From Biscogniauxia marginata (lineage: Eukaryota > Ascomycota > Sordariomycetes > Xylariales > Xylariaceae): 64,000 nt of DNA. The translations under genes and the position numbers were made by a program. Below, piece by piece: positions 1 through 9,592 of the stretch; position 1 is the first letter of the stretch, and each line of letters starts with the position of its first letter. A model generated the notes under the pieces. That model had not been told where the DNA came from and did not search any database. It saw only the letters and a program-made list of their open reading frames with translations. The stretch is taken from the NCBI GenBank assembly GCA_022695795.1, contig MU404187.1:33684-97683 (forward strand), given 5' to 3'.

Positions 1-1737
1 ATCAGACTCCTGAACGGTACCGGAGCCATGCTTCGCGTACCACCGGATGGCGGTTTTGAGACTAAAAGTGCTCACCATCGTGCCGAAGCTCTGCCACAAG
101 TTCTGACAGCAGAAGCTGCCGTACAGGGCGATATTATTTGCCAGTGCTCTACACTCTTCTTCCACGAGAGTCCTCGTTGGAGACGTAGCACCAGGCCCAA
201 GGCCATGACCTGCATCGCCGTCAGAAAAAAGGTCACGGATATCGTCGAGCTGAGAACAGAGCATGGCATTGTCTAGAAGCTCCATATAGAGCATCAAGGC
301 CACGGTCCAGTAGATATGCATTAGTCGAGCACCTTGGAGGCTGTCGAAGGTGGCTACGGCCTGAAATGGGAGTTTGCTAGGGTATCCCCGCAGCTTCGTA
401 TGGTAAGATGACTCTTCACCGGTCTCTAGACTTGTAAGAAGTCGTGGCGAGCCATTAACTAGTGGCACTCGAGCTTCTCTTCCCCATCTCTTCAGTTTCT
501 GGATAAGATCAACTGCTCGTTGCAATACTTGCCCAGGTTGTTCGGAAATCGTATCCGGCGGCGATTGGCCAACGAAGCTCTTTTCCAATGAATCTACTTC
601 TTCTAGCCACTCTGCAACTTCTGTCGCTATATCGAAGAACAGATGAAATTCGCTCTTTGTGTGGTTCTTAAACGGCACATGTGTCCATAACCGCGAAGCT
701 GCGCAAACACGCCGGTGGCGATTCAATCCATGCACGATCTAACAGATTAGCCACTTGTATGTGGGAGTGTCGACGCGAATTTGATTTCAAACCGAAAGGG
801 AAAAAAGCCGCCTACAAATATCATACGACAGAATGAGAAGACCTGCAAATATGGTTCAACCGACACCATCTCGGGGCCCAACGCTTGTAATACGGCAGCA
901 ATTCCGGCCAAGTGATAGAGCCATCCCGGGTTCTGCTCCGAGCCGAAATCGCATAGTTCGTAGAATGTGAATATGGCCGTGGTAGCGAGGACCTGGAGTG
1001 GCGAGCGCGCGTGGATGTCGCTGCGCAGTTGCTTCACAGCAGCGTTATACAGCTGCAAGCCCTTGTCGACAAGCTGCGGGCGGCCGTCGACGTGACCTGC
1101 CCAGCCGAAGGCTAATGCGGACATGGCCAGCGGCAATGCGTCGACGTCTTTCTCCATGGGCACCAGACTCCGGATCCAGGATAGGGGGACTTCCTGGGAC
1201 GCCGAGAGGTGGAGGCAATTGTCGAGAAACTCGCCGAGGATCTGATCAATGGACCAGGTCTGAGAAGACAAGCAACGAGGGGCTGGGACGGTCTCCCGGG
1301 TGTTATCACCATTACCATAAGGAAGCCCTCGCCAGCTTCGTTGCTTCGTCCGGGACACGACTACCCGGCCGGTTTTGTCGCCGTTGGGCCAGGCATAATC
1401 ATCGACGGACCGGTTTCTGAATCTAATCTGGTCTTCGCCAAGCGGAAGGGTACCATTCTCATAGTCTCCAGTTGAACTGTTGAGGAAGATGGTAGGCTGA
1501 TCGTATCCGTCGCATATCCTCACGCCCTTCCGACACTGCCCACACCTCAGTCTCTGTTCATCGCACTATAAGAGACTGTGTAAGTGCCTAGGTTAAAGTA
1601 CGGCTACCGAAGAAATACGTCAGGAGGGACTGTTTCTCTCTCTTTCTCTCTCTCGGGACGCAGATAAGCATATTACCGACCTTGATCTTTTTCCTGCGAC
1701 AGGTATTACAACCTTTTGATCGTCTTACGCCAACCAT
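1..1737 (-). CDS. Zn2Cys6 fungal transcription factor, 3' end outside window
   Basis: Likely nuclear DNA-binding regulator of the Gal4 type. Three exons are visible: 1681-1737, 816-1565 and 738 down past base 1; introns are 115 and 77 bp. The first two exons join to give a perfect CX2CX6CX6CX2CX6C cluster (cysteines 10, 13, 20, 27, 30, 37), so the first intron cuts the zinc cluster just before its third cysteine. Exon 3 stays open to the window edge and, with exon 2, resembles the fungal-specific transcription factor middle region. The ATG at 1737 places the cluster at residue 10; an in-frame start at 1773 is also possible. It is transcribed away from the dehydrogenase at 2572, so the pair shares an 834-bp promoter region and may be co-regulated (inference). 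Regulated genes are unknown. Confidence 0.88.
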
Positions 1738-2571
1738 TCCTCCCTGCCGCGGTTGTAATATGTTTAGTCTCATCCGTCGCCCATTAACCCAGGTCTTGAA
1801 AGGGGAAAGAGGGGGTTGCCTACCACGACAGACAGCTTTGAAATAAACGTGTCAAACAGGGAAGCACTTTTCGGGAGAGGACCACTGGCAAGGGATCCAA
1901 GTCGTTAGAGAGAGCATTGTTGTTTGAGAAGGGATAATGTTACTCGATACGGAAGTATGTTGAAGACATGTAAGGTGCATGTACAGGTGGGTCTAGTGTA
2001 TAAGTTTCCTTCCAGCTGAATAATCAAGATACAGTACCAATGCCTACTAACCTTTTTCAGAAGCTATCGGCGAGAGCTGCAGCTGGGCCATGTGAGCAGA
2101 CAGGCTAACCCTTGTTAAGGGCATGGTAGGTACTGTACATACGGATGATAGTGGGGTATAAGCTCAACTTACCCCTCCTTGCCCCTCCCTGCCCCCCGTT
2201 ATAGGGGGGTATTGATAGGCCTTGTAGGGTAGCTAGGTAGCTCATCCTCACTACCTACAACGTAACAAGAACTACTTACATACTGCCTTCATTTCCTCTA
2301 CCTCATCTCCCCTTTTCCCTGCCCCCGTCCAGGAAACAGGCTCGGCAATGCCAGCGGACGACAAAGTCGGTCATGTCCGGCGAAAGCGCGAAACAACATA
2401 ATTCTCCTCGATATTAACATATCTCTATACATGTAGTCCGAAGCCGAGCAGCAATACATATACATACCTAGGTAATCTCATATCAACCAAACTACCCAAG
2501 CCAGTCGTCGCCGCCCACCTCCAACGAATACGAGACAATACCTAGCTAGCTAGATAGACAGACAGACAGAT
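1738..2571. promoter_or_regulatory. divergent intergenic region between regulator and SDR
   Basis: No coding frame is seen. The region holds CT/GA-rich tracts, runs of C and G near 2167-2205, repeated TAGGTAG and ACCTA words near 2225-2265 and 2466, and a GACA repeat just before the SDR start. It presumably carries the promoters of both flanking genes. Confidence 0.5.
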
Positions 2572-3456
2572 ATGGCGCCTCTCTACAAGAAAGCCCTCAT
2601 CATCGGCGCCACCTCCGGCATCGGCGCCGCCCTCGCCGCGAAGCTCCTCGAGACAGGCACATCCGTGATCGTGACGGGGCGGCGACAATCGCGCCTCGAC
2701 GCCTTCGCGGCCGCGCACCCCGACAGTTCCGGCGGCCGCGTGACCGCCCTCCCCCTCGACATAACGCAGCTGTCCGCGCTCCCGTCCTTCGCCGCGTCCG
2801 TGTCGCGCGCGCACCCGGACCTCGACTGCGTGGTCCTGAGCGCGGGGATCCAGCGGGCCCTCGACTTCGCGCGGCCGGGGGCCGCCGCCGCTGTCGACGA
2901 CCTAGAGGGGGCCTTCGCCGAGGAGCTCCTGACCAACTACGTCGCGGCCGTGCACGTCGCGACGGCGTTCCTGCCGCACCTCCGGCGGCGGCGAGACGCG
3001 GACGCAAAAACGCGGACGCAGACGCACCTGGTCTTCGTGGGCGCGTCCCTGGGCCTCGTCCCCACGCTCGTGCGCACCCCCGGCTATAACGCGAGCAAGG
3101 CGGCGCTGCACAGCTGGGTCACGACGCTGCGGCAGCAGCTGCGCGACGCCGACGCCGACGGTGACGACGATAATAACAACGCGGTGCGCGTCGTCGAGGT
3201 GTTCCCGCCGGCGGTGCAGACCGAGCTGCACGACGAGCGGCACCAGCCCGACCTGGTGGGCGGCGGGCAGATCGGCATGCCGCTCGCCGCCTTCGTCGAG
3301 CGCATGTACGAGGGCCTCGCGCGCGGGGACGAGCAGTTCGCCGTCGGCCCCGCCGAGGCCTGGCTCGCCGACGGCGGCTTCGAGGCCGAGCGCCAGAGGG
3401 TCTTCCGCGAGCAGCACCCCGTCGTCAAGGCCGCGTTGGAGAAGTACATTCGATAA
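2572..3456 (+). CDS. short-chain dehydrogenase/reductase (SDR)
   Basis: Intronless, 294 residues, classical SDR size. The Rossmann cofactor motif GATSGIG lies at residues 12-18. The usual NNAG strand is SAG at 90-92. The catalytic set is N122, S159 (VGASLG), Y172 and K176 (YNASK). An R-R pair after the second strand (residues 37-38) suggests NADP(H) preference. No signal peptide is seen, so it is probably cytosolic. The substrate cannot be told from sequence. It lies between a divergent Zn2Cys6 regulator and a convergent thioesterase, which hints at a small metabolic gene group. The reading frame is strikingly GC-rich and is followed immediately by an AT- and T-rich 3' region. ATG at 2572 follows a stretch of TAGATAGACAGACA and is the first Met of the frame. 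Confidence 0.93.
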   Translation: MAPLYKKALIIGATSGIGAALAAKLLETGTSVIVTGRRQSRLDAFAAAHPDSSGGRVTALPLDITQLSALPSFAASVSRAHPDLDCVVLSAGIQRALDFARPGAAAAVDDLEGAFAEELLTNYVAAVHVATAFLPHLRRRRDADAKTRTQTHLVFVGASLGLVPTLVRTPGYNASKAALHSWVTTLRQQLRDADADGDDDNNNAVRVVEVFPPAVQTELHDERHQPDLVGGGQIGMPLAAFVERMYEGLARGDEQFAVGPAEAWLADGGFEAERQRVFREQHPVVKAALEKYIR

Positions 3457-4010
3457 GCGGAGAAAAAAGGAAAAGGGAAAGGAGGAGGAGGGCACACATG
3501 GTAGAAGAAAAAGAAGGAGACCATTTCTTTTTCTTTTTTTTTTCCGTAGGGAAAAAGAATGAAGGACTCGGATTGGTTGGACTCAGATATAATACATTGA
3601 AGAAATTGATGCGCGTAACTCTATTTATTCGTATTTCTCTCCATCCGAGCATGTCCCCTCTTCTTCCTCTAGCATGGGTGCATTTGATGCTCTCTCTACC
3701 CGGTCCGGTTTCTCTCCGCTTCTCTTTATATAATCCTATAGAAATTTTTGTATAGAAATAGAAAGAAAAAAGACGCCGCTGAATTATCACCCAGGGAAAA
3801 AAAAAACCTAAAAAAAATGAAGTCTCATATCAAACATGACAATTCCATATCTATCTTCCTCCTTTGATCAAAGTAAAGAAAATAGCCCGCCGCTGGATAT
3901 CTGGGTATTGTTAGAACCCCGCTTACTTCCATAAATGGAGGGAGATGGGATATATATATATATCCAAACCACCTCGTCGTCCCGCCGTGATGAATGGAGT
4001 TCGTGCTGTC
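3457..4010. other. intergenic, convergent 3' region
   Basis: Lies between the converging SDR and thioesterase genes. Contains T runs at about 3526-3545, A runs at about 3796-3818 and a TATATATATA stretch near 3951-3962. It probably supplies both 3' UTRs. No coding frame is supported. Confidence 0.5.
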
Positions 4011-5869
4011 TCAGTATTCCGGCTGGTCCAGCCAATCGGCAGCAGCAGCGATCTTACGAGTAATATCTCTAATCTGTTGAATTTGTTCAAAGGTTTCCCA
4101 TCATCAGTATAATATTCCTCTCCTTTATGGGCAGATGCTTCCTCTCCTCCTTTATTATAGATATAAAGAGAAGAGAAAGAAAAAAAAAGGTGTAGCCTTG
4201 CAGATCATGGTCATGTTGGAGCTTACATGTTTGTCGTGAAAGACGGAGAAGTGGTGGCCCTCGATATCCACGATCTTCTGGATGAACTTCCCGCCGGTGT
4301 TGCCGTACTGATCCCAACCTAGCATTCTAAACTCGCGCGCGTAGTCGACGAGGCTGAGCGGCTTCTCGCCGCTGTTCTCGTTCTCATTCGCGTCCGTGTT
4401 GGCGCCCACGTTCAAATTCACATTCGCAGCGGCATCCTTGCCCTCTCTGATTCCCTCGTTGCCGTTTTTGCCATTGTTCTTGTCGCCATTGTTGCCATTG
4501 TTTCTGCCGAAGCCGTGGTCGTTGTTCTCGTCCTGCGACCGGGTGGAGACGAACTCTTTGGCCCGCATGAGCACGGTGGGCGGGATCTGGTCCTCGCGGC
4601 CGGTCCAGTCGGGCATGTCCCAGCGGGCGACCATGAGGCGGGCGTGGGTCATGTTGAGGTCGACCTTGTCGCGGAGCTTCATGTTGCGCAGCTCCTCGGG
4701 CATAATAACGACGGGCTTCATCGACGCCAGCGGCATATCGCGCACCAGCTCCAGCTTCTTCGGGTAGATGCTGTCGATGAAGATCATGCCCAGCACGGTG
4801 AAGCGGGGGCGGGTCGACGTTACCGGCCGTGCCGCCAGCTGCGCGGCCATCTCGAGAGAGAGGAGACCACCAAGAGACCAGCCTGGATTTATCGGGGGGT
4901 GGAGAGGATTCCGGAGTCAGTCTCGCTTGCTTACTTCAATTCAACTGGGGAATAAGGAGTCATCGATGAGGAGGACCCCGAACGAGCGATGATCAACAAT
5001 ACAGGAGATTCATCTCAAGGGTCCGAGGCGTGCCATCATGACCAGTTCCCCCCTTTTGGTTTTTCGACCTTGGGTTCGCAGCACTCGTCCCACCGACTCC
5101 CCAATTACTCTTTCATCTGATCATGAGACAGAACACAAGAAGAGAGGGAGTGAAATAAACAGGCAACGTACCTCCTAGCAAGATCTCTCCGCCCTGGGGT
5201 AGGATGCTCTCGATCAGCTTAATATAATGGCGGGCCATGCCCGGAATGCCGCCCTCCCAGTATCCACCCTCGTCGAGGCGGGCATTCTGGATGCCGTACA
5301 GGGTGCGCCCGATGGGGTACAGACAATGGTAGCTAAACGTTGTGCCACCTCCATCGTCTACATCATAGGGGGAAAGGGGGCGAAGAAAGCGGAGATGAGT
5401 CAGTATATAATCGGGGCACTTGGATTCGGAAGGGGTTCAAGGGGGGGGGGGAAACAAATATAGGAAAGATGAGAAGATGGAAAGAGATGAGAGGATGTCA
5501 AGTTGGCTATCCTCCACGGGTCCCGTCTCCTTAGTGGCTTATGCTTCCGGTAGCGAGAACAGAACAGAACAGAACGTGAACCATCGAAGCCCGATCACCG
5601 CAGCGGTGGGGCTTTGGGCTCCGCGAACTGAACTTTCTGCTCCAAGCATCCGGGAGCAAGGTCGCCGAGACAGACGGGGCCGTGTCAGAAGGTTATCAGG
5701 CGGTAATTTCATTTTGGGGAATAGGGAAGATAGTATGATCGAAGAACTTGCTGCTGTGCAAAGAAGGAAACCAAGACTTACGAAGTAGGATCAGTGGCGC
5801 CGGTGGCTTGCTGCCGTTCCGACGGTGAGTTGGCCCCTCGTACTCGTAGATCAGCGCCGGATTGGCCAT
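4011..5869 (-). CDS. free-standing thioesterase domain protein (alpha/beta hydrolase)
   Basis: Four exons: 5782-5869, 5172-5357, 4227-4882 and 4011-4073, giving 330 residues. The fold follows polyketide/nonribosomal-peptide thioesterases: an oxyanion-type LLHDGGG strand near residue 29, the nucleophile serine 94 in GWSLGG split by an intron, FIDSIYP around 130 as candidate acid, and GHHFSVF near 300 as catalytic histidine. Such proteins hydrolyse acyl thioesters on carrier proteins, either releasing products or clearing misloaded carriers (family knowledge). There is no carrier or adenylation domain here, so it acts in trans or is an orphan. Odd points: a low-complexity Asn/Gly/Asp/Lys-rich insert of about 60 residues before the lid region, and introns of 424 and 289 bp, long for this window. 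The SDR upstream converges on it. Splice phases all agree, so the model is fairly secure. Confidence 0.85.
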
Positions 5870-8201
5870 TGGGCAAGTCTGTTCGCGAGACACCCGCACC
5901 CGAAGATACCTAGTGTATGTAGGGTTCCAAGTAAAGGCCGCTCGCGATTTGTCTGTTCTATTACTAAAGGTGTAGGGTAATTGGTAGATAGACTAGAGGT
6001 TGGAGGCAGTGGTAGGTAGAGGTAGAGGCAGTGGTAGTGGTAGAGGTAGTGGTAGTGGTTAGAGGTATGTAAGTTGGAGGTACTCGGTCGGGAAATGGTG
6101 AGCCCATGTAAGTGGGAAGTACAAGTTATCCCGATGTAGAAGGCAAGGTGGATCTGTCTAAGCGGAGTTGGCGATGAGATAATATTTTTTTTGTCTTTAG
6201 AACCTGGTCAGAGGGTTTTTTTTTTTTTTACACAATTAATCCGAATGCCTTGTGATGGTACATTGAAGAAGGAAAACCGCTTAGATCTTGACGTAAAAAC
6301 ATCAATGCATCTTATCTTCCATCCAGTCGGCGCCACTAATGGATAAATAAGATAAATGAGTACAAGTAAGAAGCACAAGTGCAAGTAGTTACACATACCT
6401 ATGTACGCAGGTAGTCTTGGTGTAACTCCGGCAATTACTAGGTATGTTCGAAATACCTACCTACATGTACACTTCTAATTATTTTACTATGCACGCCAAG
6501 GATACTGGAAAGACCCCCCTCTATACATGTCAAGGTAGCTCTATAGCCCGGTAGATGGAACCATTTGGAATTCTTTAGTAGTCATCCATTTACGATGGAT
6601 TTGCATATGATTGTACACATGGTAATTGCGTGCTTAATATTTAATTAACCGGGGCAGGAATTATATCATCTTTAAACTACCTCCTATTTATAAATCCTTT
6701 TTTTCTTCCTTTATTTGGATCCGTCCTAGCAGTCTCTCACCCCTTAACCCCCTAACCTACCTGGTAAGCTGGATACGTAGTTCGCAGTATTTATTGAAAC
6801 AGCATAAAAAGCTGACAATTGATGGGCAATTTCAAGAAAAATTGACATAATGTAACTAATAATATTATTTCATCATCATTCGAGGTAATATCGTGAGATT
6901 TAGTCGTCTAAGTCAACTGTTGACAGATCCCATTCCGTTGCCTCTATGTCTGTACCAATGAAATCCTTTGGTGCCAGCAGCTCAGCTGATTGTCGATGCG
7001 CCGGACCCCTGGTAAAATACACTAGAGAGAGCACCCTGACAGGGTTCTTTCAAGGGCCGGGTTCTCCGCTTGCCCGCCCATTGCTACATATGGCCTACGA
7101 TGAATCCATCCGCGGCCATGCCTTCGCCTCCAGTTAATGTACTAGACTTTGTGCCTGTTGCATATAATATTGTCCGCCTTTACGAATAGACCAGACCGGG
7201 ACTGTGTGCCTATGTTGCATCGAACGTAGTCAAGTGTACTTTCGAGTGCGGCGACCAATCGGCCACGCAGACACAAATGTCGAAACCTTGGGTAGAGTAC
7301 CCTGTCTTGCTGGGTTAGATAAATGCGATATTTCTTAACTTCTCGTACTTGCTCGATTTCAGGTCTATGTTCACGGTGTCTTCGTCAGAACGAGGCTGGT
7401 ATCATGCCTCTGGTATTTCCTTGGACAAATCGTAAGAGTGGACCAAGCATTATACGATGCAATTACACGTGATAATCGACGAGAATTCGCGAAAGGAAAA
7501 TAATACAAGGCAGTCATACTTTACTCCTGTCAAGTGCCTTAGCTTGAAGTCATCTTCAGAGGAGTTGTTCAATTCATTATATATTGGGATATCGTTCCGT
7601 GGAAAATGGACCTCCGCGAAATTCATACACAAATAAAGAAGTCAAGATCGGGATCGTTGATTCGACAAGAGTGATGCCGAAGAATATTATTTTCCCCCTC
7701 TTTTTTCATCTCTTTTAAAATCAAAACATTGTCGATAGTCTATATATCAACAACTACCCTCCTTTTCAGATGCAAGAGGATTTAACCAAATGGCAACTGT
7801 ATGTACCCTACCGTCGGGATGCTCCTCCGGAAAATGTGCACGCTCTCAGTTAGTTCTCTGCCTCAGTACCACTCCCCTTGACCTCAAATTAGAATTATAT
7901 AAATTAATCGAAACAATATTTATTGGGATCCTGTCAAACACCACATTATCGTTATAACGTTTGGGTCATGGACGTTCTCTAAATCCGAGTTGGCATAAGG
8001 TTCACGGCCTCTCTTTGAGCAAGCCCATTCACGTCCACTTACCCAGCTAATCAAGGGTACGCTAAGAACATTTTCTTTCATTACATTGTATCATCAAGAC
8101 ATCAATCAATATATACCGGCATTACTAACTTATAGCTCATTTCAGTCGTACAAGCTCAAGAGCGTTTCCATATAGGGCATGCTTACCTACCTACCTCTCT
8201 C
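5870..8201. other. gene-poor intergenic stretch
   Basis: No convincing gene; open frames here are short and have no recognisable composition. It holds a GGTAGAGG/GGTAGTGG minisatellite (5994-6066), T runs near 6185-6230, several TACCTACC words near 6395-6470 and 8181-8205, and AT-rich blocks near 6630-6900 and 7680-7930. Confidence 0.5.
5994..6066. repeat. degenerate GGTAGAGG/GGTAGTGG minisatellite
   Basis: About ten imperfect units built on GGTAG followed by AGG or TGG are visible. Purine- and T-rich on the plus strand. No function can be assigned; it lies roughly 130-200 bp upstream of the thioesterase start. Confidence 0.7.
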
Positions 8202-8936
8202 TTACCTCGCTTCCCCATGGTCAAACGGCCTATCTGCCGTCCGCGGCGTCAACTCCCTGGTCCGGACCGTGAGGAAGCTGCTGTGATGGGCGCTCCCCTG
8301 GGGGTAAGAAAATTTGATCTCGCGCGCCCGCGGCTCGTGGTTCACTGGGGTGATGAGCACGGTCCGGGCGGTAGAAATCCTCGCCAGAGAAATATCCCCC
8401 GTTTCGGGGGTGCATATTTCCTCGTCGTCTTCCTCCGACGAGTCGGGCTCAAACAGCTCGGCTAGGTCTTGCTCGTCCCAGGAGGCCACTGATTCCGACT
8501 CAGCCAGGCCGAGTGGATGCCGTCTAGCGTCGATAGCCCATGATATATTGCCCTGCGTGCGATTCCAATCTCGTGCCCCCCTCTCGAGGTCCTCGTTTCT
8601 GGCCTCACTTGACTCGTGAGCGGCACCGTCTGTATTGTCAGTGGGGTATGGATTGTCATGGCTATCCAGTTGTTCACCTCCTGTTCCGCGGCGTCTATGC
8701 CGATATGATATACACGCGCCGATGATTATTATCAATAGGAAAAGTCCTACCATGATGCCCATAATCGCAACAATAACTGTGCTTTGGAGCTGATCTCGTC
8801 GGCCGAGTTGGTGAAGACCTGATGTGGCAGCATGATCTGGTGTTCTAAGATTCCCTCCAACACCTCTATCTGATGTTGGTAGTCCCCTCATAAGGAGGTT
8901 CGCCGTATAGGCTATCATACTAGTTATATCACCCAT
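8202..8936 (-). CDS. hypothetical single-pass membrane protein
   Basis: Intronless 244-residue frame; an in-frame stop directly precedes the ATG at 8936, which fixes the start. It has a short N-terminal region with no clear signal peptide, one strong hydrophobic helix at residues 52-78, then a basic stop-transfer cluster (YRHRRR) and a long hydrophilic, acidic tail with a D/E-rich patch near 165-175. Topology is probably N-out/C-in by the positive-inside rule. I do not recognise a family. The next gene upstream, on the same strand, has the same local plan (RRD, helix, YRRR), so the two may be relatives. Confidence 0.55.
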   Translation of the reverse strand: MGDITSMIAYTANLLMRGLPTSDRGVGGNLRTPDHAATSGLHQLGRRDQLQSTVIVAIMGIMVGLFLLIIIIGACISYRHRRRGTGGEQLDSHDNPYPTDNTDGAAHESSEARNEDLERGARDWNRTQGNISWAIDARRHPLGLAESESVASWDEQDLAELFEPDSSEEDDEEICTPETGDISLARISTARTVLITPVNHEPRAREIKFSYPQGSAHHSSFLTVRTRELTPRTADRPFDHGEAR

Positions 8937-9099
8937 GATTTAAGCAAGCTTTCAGCGGGCACGAGTATTAGTCTTTTCCGAGGCACTAAAATGCGGAGTC
9001 AGTTCTGAAGGTCTTAAGGTTTGATCATAAATACGTACTGTTTTTGACTCTGCATGTCTATCTGAGTATCATTGGAGTATCATTCAAATTAAATATTAT

Positions 9100-9592
9100 C
9101 TATTCCAGGACATCTAAACAGTTATCATTGTGCTTCGGAAATTCCCAAACAATCAAGCAGTTTCGGAGTAGTTCATGTCCTTGTTTTCCCTTGCATTGCT
9201 GAAAATAATCAACAAAGCAAAAATGTATGCGTCCTCTTTATTTTCAACAAAGAGAATAAAGCTAGTATTATATCGTAGCGTGACGATTGTTAGAAAGCCT
9301 TCCAGAGCTTTAAAACTTAACGTACTTGCCATACTGGATAGCAGCATCTACGTCGGTATACCAACACAATGGCAACAATTGTGGTAACTGCGAAGAATGT
9401 CATGGTGATGGCAATAATGGCCTCTGCCGGTATGTCTCTACGTCTGTACGTGTGCCACCGAAGATCCTTATTCTGCTCTGTCATATTCAAGAGTTGAGCA
9501 TAGGCTTGGCGCCTCTTATTTTGCACTGGTATGATCATGATGCCACCGGCGGGAGCTACAGCGAATGAAACATGGCGAACAGTGAGCAACAT
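9100..9592 (-). CDS. hypothetical small single-pass membrane protein
   Basis: Exon 1 is 9326-9592 (89 codons), ending at a good GTACGT donor. A possible exon 2 is 9100-9198, after a TTTTCAG acceptor, giving 121 residues; without splicing the frame stops at 9317. One hydrophobic helix at residues 57-79 is preceded by RRRD and followed by YRRRCC. No signal peptide and no known domain. It lies 160-380 bp upstream of the 8202-8936 membrane gene on the same strand and shares the RRD-helix-YRRR layout. The second exon is the weak part of the model. Confidence 0.4.

Noticed and set aside
2902..3524. Long minus-strand open frames opposite the SDR gene
   Set aside because: They are antisense shadows produced by the high GC3 of the SDR; no motifs, and the plus-strand frame has all catalytic residues.
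5227..5788. Plus-strand frames opposite the thioesterase gene
   Set aside because: They overlap thioesterase exon 2 and its large intron; the minus-strand splice model explains the region.
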